Below, piece after piece: positions 53,802 through 62,522 of a stretch of 64,000 nucleotides of DNA. This DNA comes from Streptomyces sp. JHA26. GTDB lineage: Bacteria; Actinomycetota; Actinomycetes; Streptomycetales; Streptomycetaceae. Under the pieces are notes generated by a model. That model made no database searches, was not told where the DNA came from, and saw only the letters and a list, made by a program, of their open reading frames with translations. Both the position numbers and the translations under genes were made by a program. The stretch is taken from contig NZ_BDJC01000012.1 in assembly GCF_002005565.1 (NCBI RefSeq), positions 1-64,000 on the forward strand, read 5' to 3'. Numbering within the stretch: position 1 is the stretch's first letter; each line of letters opens with the position of its first letter.

Positions 53802-55157
53802 GTGGAGCCCGACCTGTTCACCGCCGCAGCAGAAGAACGCCAGGAGAAGGACCCGACCGGCAGCCCCCTCGCCGTGCGGATGCGCCCGCGCACCCTCGAC
53901 GAGGTCGTCGGTCAGCAGCACCTGCTCAAGCCGGGGTCACCGCTGCGCAGACTGGTCGGAGAGGGCGCCTCCGGTCCCGCCGGACCCTCCTCGGTGATCC
54001 TCTGGGGCCCGCCGGGCACCGGCAAGACGACCCTGGCGTACGTCGTCTCCAAGGCCACCAACAAGCGGTTCGTGGAGCTGTCGGCGATCACCGCGGGCGT
54101 CAAGGAGGTCCGCGCGGTCATCGACGGGGCCCGCCGCGCCGTCGGGGGGTACGGCAAGGAGACCGTCCTCTTCCTCGACGAGATCCACCGCTTCAGCAAG
54201 GCCCAGCAGGACTCCCTGCTCCCCGCCGTCGAGAACCGCTGGGTCACCCTGATCGCCGCCACCACCGAGAACCCGTACTTCTCGGTCATCTCCCCGCTGC
54301 TCTCCCGCTCCCTCCTCCTCACCCTCGAACCCCTCACCGACGACGACGTCCGGGGCCTGCTCCGCCGGGCCCTGACCGACGAGCGCGGTCTGGGGGGCGC
54401 CGTCGCCCTCCCCGAGGACACCGAGGACCACCTGCTGCGCATCGCCGGCGGCGACGCCCGCCGCGCGCTGACCGCCCTGGAGGCCGCCGCCGGGGCCGCG
54501 CTCGACAAGGGCGAGAGCGAGATCTCCCTGACCACGCTGGAGGAGACGGTCGACCGGGCCGCGGTGAAGTACGACCGCGACGGCGACCAGCACTACGACG
54601 TCGCCAGCGCCCTGATCAAGTCCATCCGCGGCTCCGACGTGGACGCCGCCCTGCACTACCTGGCCCGGATGATCGAGGCCGGCGAGGACCCCCGCTTCAT
54701 CGCCCGCCGTCTGATGATCTCCGCCAGCGAGGACATCGGCCTCGCCGACCCGAACGCGCTGCCCCTCGCCGTCGCCGCCGCCCAGGCCGTCGCCATGATC
54801 GGCTTCCCCGAGGCCGCCCTCACCCTCAGCCACGCCACCATCGCCCTGGCCCTCGCCCCCAAGTCCAACGCCGCCACCACCGCCATCGGCGCCGCCCTGG
54901 AGGACGTGCGCAAGGGGCACGCCGGGCCGGTCCCGGCCCACCTGCGCGACAGCCACTACAAGGGCGCGGGCAAGCTCGGGCACGGGCGGGGCTACGTGTA
55001 CCCGCACGACCTGCCCGAGGGCATCGCCGCCCAACAGTACGCCCCCGACGAACTGAAGGACCGGACGTACTACGCCCCGACCCGGCACGGCGCCGAGGCC
55101 CGGTACGCGGACGCGGTGGAGTGGACCCGGGAGCACCTCGGTCGCAAGCGGCCCTGA
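53802..55157 (+). CDS. rarA: Replication-associated recombination AAA+ ATPase RarA/MgsA
   Basis: 451 residues, GTG 53802. Starts [17 protein letters not shown], then [20 protein letters not shown]. Walker A is [13 protein letters not shown], Walker [18 protein letters not shown], sensor [12 protein letters not shown], followed by the SSB/tetramer C-terminal domain ([24 protein letters not shown], then the PKSN loop). It acts at stalled replication forks, in the RarA/WRNIP1 family. It precedes the rpsD leader by about 10 bases, but rpsD has its own promoter. Confidence 0.95.
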   Translation: MEPDLFTAAAEERQEKDPTGSPLAVRMRPRTLDEVVGQQHLLKPGSPLRRLVGEGASGPAGPSSVILWGPPGTGKTTLAYVVSKATNKRFVELSAITAGVKEVRAVIDGARRAVGGYGKETVLFLDEIHRFSKAQQDSLLPAVENRWVTLIAATTENPYFSVISPLLSRSLLLTLEPLTDDDVRGLLRRALTDERGLGGAVALPEDTEDHLLRIAGGDARRALTALEAAAGAALDKGESEISLTTLEETVDRAAVKYDRDGDQHYDVASALIKSIRGSDVDAALHYLARMIEAGEDPRFIARRLMISASEDIGLADPNALPLAVAAAQAVAMIGFPEAALTLSHATIALALAPKSNAATTAIGAALEDVRKGHAGPVPAHLRDSHYKGAGKLGHGRGYVYPHDLPEGIAAQQYAPDELKDRTYYAPTRHGAEARYADAVEWTREHLGRKRP

Positions 55158-55165
55158 GCAGCCTG

Positions 55166-55450
55166 TAGAATCGCCCGAAGCGCTGAGTTCCGTGCAGTCA
55201 GAACGGGACAACCAGCCGGAACCCCCAGGGGTTCCAGGAGCGTCGCGCACCGTCGACCGGTGTCGCGGGCAGCCCACCACCACCCGGAGCTCCGGGAGCG
55301 GTCGGTGGGCCACTCGCGTGCTGCACGTATGTGCCCAGACCAGGGGAGCGGCTGCCCGACAGGTCCCACGGGACCGGCGGGATTCCCCGGCTGCGGATGC
55401 GACCTCCCTCAACCCTGACGAGCCGGAAACTCAGAAAAGAGACACAGACA
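55166..55450 (+). promoter_or_regulatory. Promoter and long structured leader of rpsD
   Basis: TAGAAT at 55166-55171 is a good -10; a start near 55178 gives a leader of about 270 bases. Within it GGAACCCC (55218-55225) pairs with GGGGTTCC (55228-55235), and GGTCCC/GGGACC near 55360-55375 could form another stem. S4 autogenously represses its own operon in other bacteria; a leader of this length fits that, but this exact structure is not one I recognise. Confidence 0.5.
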
Positions 55451-56065
55451 GTGGCGAACCAGTCCCGCCCCAAGGTCAAGAAGTCGCGTGCCCTCGGCAT
55501 CGCGCTGACGCCGAAGGCCGTCAAGTACTTCGAGGCCCGCCCCTACCCGCCGGGCGAGCACGGCCGCGGCCGCAAGCAGAACTCGGACTACAAGGTCCGT
55601 CTGCTCGAGAAGCAGCGTCTGCGCGCGCAGTACGACCTCAGCGAGCGCCAGCTCGTCCGCGCCTACGAGCGCGCCTCCAAGACCAACATGAAGACCGGCG
55701 AGGCCCTGGTCATCGAGCTCGAGCGCCGTCTCGACGCGCTGGTCCTGCGTTCGGGCATCGCCCGCACGATCTACCAGGCCCGCCAGATGGTCGTCCACGG
55801 CCACATCCAGGTCAACGGCCAGAAGGTCGACAAGCCGTCCTTCCGTGTCCGTCCGGACGACGTCGTGCAGGTGCGCGAGCGCTCCAAGGACAAGACCCTC
55901 TTCACGATCGCCCGTGAGGGTGGCTTCGCCCCCGAGGGCGAGACCCCGCGCTACCTCCAGGTGAACCTCAAGGCCCTGGCGTTCCGCCTGGACCGCGAGC
56001 CGAACCGCAAGGAGATCCCGGTGATCTGCGACGAGCAGCTCGTCGTCGAGTACTACGCCCGCTGA
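55451..56065 (+). CDS. rpsD: 30S ribosomal protein S4
   Basis: 204 residues, GTG 55451 after [43 protein letters not shown], the S4 domain [39 protein letters not shown], and the basic tail identify S4. The N-terminal zinc-finger cysteines of C+ S4 forms are absent, so this is a zinc-free C- form. S4 nucleates 30S assembly and often regulates its own synthesis. As a lone gene outside the alpha operon it has its own leader. Confidence 0.96.
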   Translation: MANQSRPKVKKSRALGIALTPKAVKYFEARPYPPGEHGRGRKQNSDYKVRLLEKQRLRAQYDLSERQLVRAYERASKTNMKTGEALVIELERRLDALVLRSGIARTIYQARQMVVHGHIQVNGQKVDKPSFRVRPDDVVQVRERSKDKTLFTIAREGGFAPEGETPRYLQVNLKALAFRLDREPNRKEIPVICDEQLVVEYYAR

Positions 56066-56096
56066 TCCAGCCGGACGTCAGTACCCCCGCGGTACC

Positions 56097-58280
56097 TCAG
56101 CCCGCCGTCTCCCCACCCCTCCGGGTGGACGAGGCGGCGGGCTTCGCGCTGCGCGCGTCCACCGGCGCCGGCCGGCCCGCCCGGCACGGTGCCGGCAGCG
56201 CCGCCGCTCCCGGCCGCCGCAGCGCCCGCGTCACCGCCTCCGCACGGCCGAGCCGCGCCCCGTGCCGCACGTACTCCTCGTACCGCTCGTCGCCCAGCTG
56301 CTCCCGGGCCGTCGCCTCGCACAGCTCGTGCGGCGCGTTGTAGTGCGCCGAACCGAACAGCGGCAACCCCACCGACGGCCACATCCGCCCCGCCGCGCCC
56401 TGGAGCACCGCGGCCTCCGCCGCGTCGCCCTCCGCCACCGTGACCACGGCCAGCAGCTCCAGCGCCAGCACCGAACCCAGCTGGTCCCGGAAGCGGTGGG
56501 CGCCGGCCAGGCAGTCGGTCAGCAGCTCACGGGCGCGCACCGGATCGCCCTCGCTCCAGGCCGCGTACGCCAGCACGTACAGGGCGTATCCCCGGGCCCA
56601 GCGCTCGCCGTGGTCCTCGCACACCTGGCGCACGTCCTCGCACAGGCGCACCGCGTCCGGCAGATCGCCCTGGAACGCCCGCGTCATCGCCAGCTCCACC
56701 TGGCCCATCAGCACGTTGGTGTTGAGCTCGCCGATCTGCCGGTAGCGGCGCAGCGCCGACCGCAGCAGCGCCTCCGCGCGCGGCATGTCGTCCGTGACCA
56801 GCGCCAGACAGCCGGTGCGGTGCTCCACGTACGCCATCGCCGTGGGGTTCCGCGACCGCTCGGCCTCCTCCCGGCACTCGTGGAGCGCCGCCAGCGCGGC
56901 AGCCGTGTCGCCCTGCAGGATCGCCACGTGCCCGAGCACCCACAGCGCCTTCAGCCGGGACCGCCCGCCCGCCGGCCCCTCCACGTCCAGCCGCACCGCC
57001 TGGTCCAGCCAGTGCCGCCCCTCCGAGAGCCGCCCGCAGCCGACCCAGTGGAACCACAGGGCGCCCGCGAGATACTGGCCCAGGTGCGCCTCGTCCGGCT
57101 CGGCCAGGCAGTGCTCCAGGGCACCGCGCAGATTCGGCAGCTCCGCCTCCACCCGCGCGGCCACCTCGCGCTGACGCGGCGAGAACCACTCCAGTTCGCA
57201 CCAGGTCGCCAGCCCCACGTACCAGTCCCGGTGGCGGCGCCGCAGCCGCGCCGCGTCCCCCGTCGCCTCCAGCCAGTCGGCACCGTACGCACGCACCGTG
57301 TCGAGCATCCGGTACCGGACCCCGGCCGGCGTCTCCTCGCGTGCCAGCACGGACTGCGCCAGCAGCGCGCAGACCACGTCCAGCACGTCGGCGGCGGGCA
57401 GTCCGTCGCCGCTGCACACGTACTCGGCGGCCTCCAGGTCGAACGACCCCGTGAACACCGACAGCCGGGCCCACAACAGCCGCTCCTCGGGCGTGCACAG
57501 CTCGTGGCTCCAGCCGATCGCGGTGCGCAGCGTCCGGTGCCGGGGCGGCACGGCGCGGTCCCCGCCGGTCAGCAACCGGAAGCGGTCGTCCAGCCGCCGC
57601 AGCATCTGCCCCGGCGACAGCGCGTCCAGCCGCCCGGCGGCCAGCTCGATCGCCAGCGGGATCCCGTCCAGCCGCCGGCACAGCTCCCGCAGCACCCCCT
57701 CGGCACCGGTGTCCACGGCGTCCCCGCACGCGAGACCGCGCTGCGCCGCCCGGGCGGTCAGCAGCTCCACCGCCTCCTCCGTGCCCAGCGGCGCCAGCGG
57801 CACCAGCCGCTCCCCGGCCACGCCCAGCGGTCTGCGCCCCACCGCCAGCACCCGCAGCCCCGGCACGCGGCCCAGCAGGTCGGTCGCCAGCGCGCCGCAG
57901 GCGTCCACCAGGTGCTCGACCCCGTCCAGGACCAGCAGCAGCTCCCGCTCGGCCAGGTGCGCGAACAGCGTCTCGCGGGGCAGGCGCGTGGTGTGGTCGG
58001 TCAGACCGAGCGCCTCCACGACCGCGTAGTCGACGAACTCCGGATCGCGCACCGGAGTCAGGTCCACCCGCCAGGCCCCGTCCCGGGGTGCGCACCGTGC
58101 CGCCGCCCGCGCCGCCAGGCGCGACTTCCCGACCCCGCCCGCCCCGGTCACCGTCACCAGCCGGGCGGCGTCGAGGGCCCGGGCCAGTCCGGCGAGCTCC
58201 GCCGCGCGCCCGACGAAGGCGTCGAGCTCCAGCGGGAGGTTGCCGTGCGGGGAGCTTCCGTCGCGCCGATGATCTCGCAT
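56097..58280 (-). CDS. STAND-type ATPase with TPR-like C-terminus
   Basis: 727 residues from ATG 58280. The NB-ARC/AfsR-like core has Walker A VTGAGGVGKSRLA, Walker B LLLVLDGVEHL, the VLAVGRRPLGVAGE sensor, and GIPLAIELAAGRLDALSPGQML. A winged-helix region follows (about 260-330) and then about 350 residues of TPR-like helical repeats (EGRHWLDQAVRL, AALHECREEAERSRN, RAEALLRSALRRYRQ). There is no DNA-binding domain at either end: no SARP or BTAD N-terminus and no LuxR helix-turn-helix. It therefore resembles the ATPase-TPR half of AfsR/MalT regulators and may sense a ligand or protein and act on another component. Convergent with rpsD. Confidence 0.87.
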   Translation of the reverse strand: MRDHRRDGSSPHGNLPLELDAFVGRAAELAGLARALDAARLVTVTGAGGVGKSRLAARAAARCAPRDGAWRVDLTPVRDPEFVDYAVVEALGLTDHTTRLPRETLFAHLAERELLLVLDGVEHLVDACGALATDLLGRVPGLRVLAVGRRPLGVAGERLVPLAPLGTEEAVELLTARAAQRGLACGDAVDTGAEGVLRELCRRLDGIPLAIELAAGRLDALSPGQMLRRLDDRFRLLTGGDRAVPPRHRTLRTAIGWSHELCTPEERLLWARLSVFTGSFDLEAAEYVCSGDGLPAADVLDVVCALLAQSVLAREETPAGVRYRMLDTVRAYGADWLEATGDAARLRRRHRDWYVGLATWCELEWFSPRQREVAARVEAELPNLRGALEHCLAEPDEAHLGQYLAGALWFHWVGCGRLSEGRHWLDQAVRLDVEGPAGGRSRLKALWVLGHVAILQGDTAAALAALHECREEAERSRNPTAMAYVEHRTGCLALVTDDMPRAEALLRSALRRYRQIGELNTNVLMGQVELAMTRAFQGDLPDAVRLCEDVRQVCEDHGERWARGYALYVLAYAAWSEGDPVRARELLTDCLAGAHRFRDQLGSVLALELLAVVTVAEGDAAEAAVLQGAAGRMWPSVGLPLFGSAHYNAPHELCEATAREQLGDERYEEYVRHGARLGRAEAVTRALRRPGAAALPAPCRAGRPAPVDARSAKPAASSTRRGGETAG

Positions 58281-58449
58281 GGAACACGGAGCGTACTGGC
58301 CCGTATTCACTCCGTACAATCACTTCCCCCGACTTCGCCGTCCGCCGACGGTAATCCGGTACGGAGCCCGCTGCCCGGCGCGATAGGCTCGGTGCACGAC
58401 TTTCTCGATGTTCTCGATGTTCAGGCACGTTTCAGGGAGCGGGTGCGCG

Positions 58450-58893
58450 GTGTCCGGTGGTGAGGTGGCCGGGATCCTGGTGGCCGTCTTCTGGGCGATC
58501 CTGGTCTCCTTCCTCGCCGTCGCACTGGCGAGGCTGGCCCAGACGCTCAGGGCGACCACCAAGCTGGTGGCGGACGTGACCGACCAGGCCGTCCCGCTGC
58601 TGGCCGACGCCTCCTCGGCGGTGCGCTCCGCGCAGACCCAGATCGACCGGGTCGACGCGATCGCCTCCGACGTCCAGGAGGTCACGTCGAACGCCTCGGC
58701 GCTGTCGACCACCGTGGCCTCCACCTTCGGCGGTCCGCTGGTCAAGGTCGCGGCGTTCGGCTACGGCGTGCGCAGGGCACTCGGCGGTCGCAAGGAGGGC
58801 GTGCCCGCGGGCCCGGCCAAGGAGCCGCGGCGCACCGTGATCGTCGGCCGTACGATCCCGGAAGCGCGGCGGACGAAGCGGAAGAAGGACTGA
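58450..58893 (+). CDS. DUF948-family membrane protein
   Basis: 147 residues from GTG 58450 with GGGAGCGGG upstream. A helix at about 6-30 (AGILVAVFWAILVSFLAVALARL) is followed by a coiled region rich in Thr/Val/Ala heptads (LRATTKLVADVTDQAVPLLADASSAVRSAQTQIDRVDAIASDVQEV), then a basic tail (RTVIVGRTIPEARRTKRKKD). This matches DUF948, whose members are small anchored coiled-coil proteins. It probably faces the cytoplasm. It starts an operon with the next protein and alaS. Function unknown. Confidence 0.85.
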   Translation: MSGGEVAGILVAVFWAILVSFLAVALARLAQTLRATTKLVADVTDQAVPLLADASSAVRSAQTQIDRVDAIASDVQEVTSNASALSTTVASTFGGPLVKVAAFGYGVRRALGGRKEGVPAGPAKEPRRTVIVGRTIPEARRTKRKKD

Positions 58894-58900
58894 TCCAGCG

Positions 58901-59251
58901 ATGTTCCGCCGTACGTTCTGGTTCGGCACCGGCGTCGCCGCCGGTGTGTGGGCCACCACCAAGGTCAACCGGAAGCTCAAGCAGCTGACCCCCGAGAGCC
59001 TCGCCGCGACCGCGGCGAACAAGGCGATCGACACGGGTACCCGGATCAAGGACCGCGCGGTGGAGTTCGCCCTCGACGTCCGCGACAACATGGCCCGGCG
59101 GGAGGCCGAACTGGACGACGCGCTCGGGCTGAACGCCCCCGTCGACCGGGAACTGCCCGCTGCCAGGCGGTACCCCGCCATCGAGAACGGCAACGACCCG
59201 AGGTACGTCGACAGGACGACGTACTCGCACAACCGGAATGAGGACCACTGA
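58901..59251 (+). CDS. DUF6167-like small protein upstream of alaS
   Basis: 116 residues, ATG 58901, seven bases after the DUF948 stop. A short N-terminal hydrophobic stretch ([21 protein letters not shown]) is followed by helices with [48 protein letters not shown] and a hydrophilic tail. I recognise it as the small protein usually found between the DUF948 gene and alaS in Streptomyces (DUF6167); the family name is from memory. The stop overlaps the alaS start by one base, so the three genes form one transcript. Confidence 0.8.
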   Translation: MFRRTFWFGTGVAAGVWATTKVNRKLKQLTPESLAATAANKAIDTGTRIKDRAVEFALDVRDNMARREAELDDALGLNAPVDRELPAARRYPAIENGNDPRYVDRTTYSHNRNEDH

Positions 59252-61923
59252 TGGAGTCGGCCGAGATCCGCCGCCGCTGGTTGAGCTTCTTCGAGGAGCG
59301 CGGGCACACCGTCGTCCCTTCGGCGTCGCTCATCGCGGACGACCCGACTCTGCTGCTGGTCAACGCCGGCATGGTGCCCTTCAAGCCGTACTTCCTCGGC
59401 GAGGTCAAGCCGCCGTTCGACCGCGCCACCAGCGTCCAGAAGTGCGTGCGCACGCCGGACATCGAAGAGGTCGGCAAGACCACCCGGCACGGCACGTTCT
59501 TCCAGATGTGCGGCAACTTCTCCTTCGGCGACTACTTCAAGGAAGGCGCCGTCAAGCTCGCCTGGGAGCTGCTCACCAGCCCCCAGGACAAGGGCGGTTA
59601 CGGCCTCGACCCCGAGCGCCTGTGGATCACCGTCTACGAGGACGACGACGAGGCCGAGCAGATCTGGCGCGACGTCGTCGGCGTCCCCGCCGAGCGCATC
59701 CAGCGCCTGGGCAAGAAGGACAACTTCTGGTCCATGGGCGTGCCCGGCCCCTGCGGCCCCTGCTCCGAGATCAACTACGACCGCGGCCCCGAGTTCGGCG
59801 TCGAGGGCGGCCCCGCCGTCAACGACGAGCGGTACGTGGAGATCTGGAACCTCGTCTTCATGCAGTACGAGCGGGGCGAGGGCACCGGCAAGGAGGACTT
59901 CGAGATCCTCGGGGACCTGCCGAGCAAGAACATCGACACCGGCCTCGGCCTGGAGCGCCTCGCCATGATTCTGCAGGGCGTGCAGAACATGTACGAGATC
60001 GACACCTCCATGGCCGTCATCAACAAGGCCACCGAGCTGACCGGCGTGGCCTACGGCGACGCCCACGCCTCGGACGTCTCCCTGCGCGTGGTCACCGACC
60101 ACATCCGCACCGCCGTGATGCTCATCGGCGACGGCGTCACCCCCGGCAACGAGGGCCGCGGCTACGTGCTGCGCCGCATCATGCGCCGCGCCATCCGCAA
60201 CATGCGCCTGCTCGGCGCCACCGGACCGGTCGTCAAGGACCTGATCGACGTCGTGATCGGCATGATGGGGCAGCAGTACCCCGAACTGATCACCGACCGC
60301 GAGCGGATCGAGAAGGTCGCCCTCGCCGAGGAGAACGCCTTCCTCAAGACCCTCAAGGCCGGCACCAACATCCTCGACACCGCCGTGAGCGACACCAAGG
60401 CCGCCGGCGGCACCGTGCTCGCCGGCGACAAGGCGTTCCTGCTCCACGACACCTGGGGCTTCCCGATCGACCTCACCCTGGAGATGGCCGCCGAGCAGGG
60501 GCTGTCCGTGGACGAGGACGGCTTCCGGCGCCTGATGAAGGAGCAGCGGGAGCGCGCCAAGGCCGACGCCCAGGCCAAGAAGACCGGCCACGCCGACCTC
60601 GGGGCCTACCGCGAGATCGCCGACCGCGCCGGTGCCACCGACTTCATCGGCTACACCGACACCGAGGGCGAGTCCACGATCGTCGGCATCCTCGTCGACG
60701 GCGTCTCCTCCCCGGCCGCCACCGAGGGCGACGAGGTCGAGATCGTCCTCGACCGCACCCCCTTCTACGCCGAGGGCGGTGGCCAGATCGGCGACACCGG
60801 CCGGATCAAGGCCGACTCCGGTGCCGTCATCGAGGTCCGCGACTGCCAGAAGCCGGTCCCGGGCGTCTACGTCCACAAGGGCGTCGTCCAGGTCGGCGAG
60901 ATCACCGTCGGCGCCAAGGCCCACGCCTCCATCGACGACCGGCGCCGCAAGGCCATCGCCCGCGCCCACTCGGCCACCCACCTCACCCACCAGGCGCTGC
61001 GCGACGCCCTCGGCCCGACGGCCGCCCAGGCCGGCTCCGAGAACCAGCCCGGCCGCTTCCGCTTCGACTTCGGCTCGCCGTCCGCCGTGCCGACGGCCGT
61101 GATGACCGACGTCGAGCAGAAGATCAACGAGGTGCTCGCCCGCGACCTCGACGTCCGCGCCGACGTCATGGGCATCGACGAGGCCAAGAAGCAGGGCGCC
61201 ATCGCCGAGTTCGGCGAGAAGTACGGCGAGCGCGTCCGCGTCGTCACCATCGGCGACTTCTCCAAGGAGCTGTGCGGCGGCACCCACGTGCACAACACCG
61301 CCCAGCTCGGCCTGGTCAAGCTGCTCGGCGAGTCGTCCATCGGCTCCGGCGTGCGCCGCATCGAGGCCCTGGTCGGCGTCGACGCCTACAACTTCCTCGC
61401 CCGTGAGCACACGGTCGTCGCCCAGCTCCAGGAGCTGATCAAGGGCCGTCCGGAGGAGCTCCCGGAGAAGGTCTCCGCCATGCTCGGCAAGCTCAAGGAC
61501 GCCGAGAAGGAGATCGAGAAGTTCCGCGCCGAGAAGGTCCTCCAGGCCGCCGGCTCGCTCGCCGACTCCGCCAAGGACGTGCGCGGCGTGGCCCTGGTGA
61601 CCGGGCAGGTCCCGGACGGCACCACCGCCGACGACCTGCGCAAGCTGGTCCTCGACGTGCGCGGCCGCATCCAGGGCGGCCGGGCCGCCGTGGTCGCCCT
61701 CTTCACGACGGCCAACGGCAAGCCGCTCACCGTGATCGCCACCAACGAGGCCGCCCGCGAGCGCGGCCTGAAGGCCGGTGACCTGGTGCGCACCGCCGCC
61801 AAGACCCTCGGCGGCGGCGGTGGCGGCAAGCCGGACGTCGCCCAGGGCGGCGGTCAGAACCCGGCCGCCATCGGTGACGCCGTGGACGCCGTCGAGCGCC
61901 TCGTCGCCGAGACCGCGAAGTAG
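59251..61923 (+). CDS. alaS: Alanyl-tRNA synthetase
   Basis: 890 residues, ATG 59251. Class II core ([46 protein letters not shown]). The editing domain has the HxxxH site (His573, His577 in HSATHLTH) and Cys675-His679 in LCGGTHVH, together binding zinc. The C-terminal C-Ala domain follows with a coiled coil. It charges tRNA-Ala and clears mischarged Ser and Gly. Coupled by one base to the upstream small protein and followed by ruvX after eight bases. Confidence 0.97.
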   Translation: MESAEIRRRWLSFFEERGHTVVPSASLIADDPTLLLVNAGMVPFKPYFLGEVKPPFDRATSVQKCVRTPDIEEVGKTTRHGTFFQMCGNFSFGDYFKEGAVKLAWELLTSPQDKGGYGLDPERLWITVYEDDDEAEQIWRDVVGVPAERIQRLGKKDNFWSMGVPGPCGPCSEINYDRGPEFGVEGGPAVNDERYVEIWNLVFMQYERGEGTGKEDFEILGDLPSKNIDTGLGLERLAMILQGVQNMYEIDTSMAVINKATELTGVAYGDAHASDVSLRVVTDHIRTAVMLIGDGVTPGNEGRGYVLRRIMRRAIRNMRLLGATGPVVKDLIDVVIGMMGQQYPELITDRERIEKVALAEENAFLKTLKAGTNILDTAVSDTKAAGGTVLAGDKAFLLHDTWGFPIDLTLEMAAEQGLSVDEDGFRRLMKEQRERAKADAQAKKTGHADLGAYREIADRAGATDFIGYTDTEGESTIVGILVDGVSSPAATEGDEVEIVLDRTPFYAEGGGQIGDTGRIKADSGAVIEVRDCQKPVPGVYVHKGVVQVGEITVGAKAHASIDDRRRKAIARAHSATHLTHQALRDALGPTAAQAGSENQPGRFRFDFGSPSAVPTAVMTDVEQKINEVLARDLDVRADVMGIDEAKKQGAIAEFGEKYGERVRVVTIGDFSKELCGGTHVHNTAQLGLVKLLGESSIGSGVRRIEALVGVDAYNFLAREHTVVAQLQELIKGRPEELPEKVSAMLGKLKDAEKEIEKFRAEKVLQAAGSLADSAKDVRGVALVTGQVPDGTTADDLRKLVLDVRGRIQGGRAAVVALFTTANGKPLTVIATNEAARERGLKAGDLVRTAAKTLGGGGGGKPDVAQGGGQNPAAIGDAVDAVERLVAETAK

Positions 61924-61931
61924 GACGGGCG

Positions 61932-62396
61932 ATGCGCAGAGGCCGCCGGCTCGCGATCGACGTCGGGGACGCCCGGATCGGGGTCGCCTCGTGCGACCCC
62001 GACGGGATCCTCGCCACCCCGGTGGAGACCGTCCCCGGGCGCGACGTCCCGGCGGCGCACCGCCGCCTGCGCCAACTGGTCGAGGAGTACGAGCCCATCG
62101 AGGTCGTCGTCGGCCTCCCTCGCTCCCTCAAGGGGGGCGAGGGCCCGGCCGCGGCCAAGGTCAGGGGCTTCGCCCAGGAGCTGGCCAAGGGCATCGCGCC
62201 CGTCCCCGTACGGCTGGTCGACGAGCGGATGACGACCGTGACGGCGAGCCAGGGGCTGCGCGCCTCGGGCGTGAAGTCGAAGAAGGGGAGATCGGTCATC
62301 GACCAGGCCGCCGCTGTGATCATCCTCCAGCAGGCGCTGGAATCCGAACGGGTGTCAGGCCGTGCACCCGGTGAGGGCGTCGAAGTGGTCATCTGA
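61932..62396 (+). CDS. ruvX: Putative pre-16S rRNA nuclease/Holliday junction resolvase-like YqgF/RuvX
   Basis: 154 residues, ATG 61932, eight bases after alaS. RNase H-like fold with LAIDVGDARIGVAS, VVGLPRSLKGGEGPAA, VRLVDERMTTVTA and the basic GVKSKKGRSVIDQAAAVIIL segment. This family matures 16S rRNA 5' ends in E. coli, and some members resolve junctions. The alaS-ruvX-mltG order is conserved in many bacteria. Confidence 0.95.
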   Translation: MRRGRRLAIDVGDARIGVASCDPDGILATPVETVPGRDVPAAHRRLRQLVEEYEPIEVVVGLPRSLKGGEGPAAAKVRGFAQELAKGIAPVPVRLVDERMTTVTASQGLRASGVKSKKGRSVIDQAAAVIILQQALESERVSGRAPGEGVEVVI

Positions 62397-62522
62397 TCGC
62401 GATACGGTAACGTTCCGCGCGATGCGGCGGCGTTCGAACAGCCCCGCACAGCAAGAGGTGGAACGGAAGCCGGCCCCCACGACAGGTCGCGTGGACCGCC
62501 GCCTCGCGGCTCTAGGGGATCG

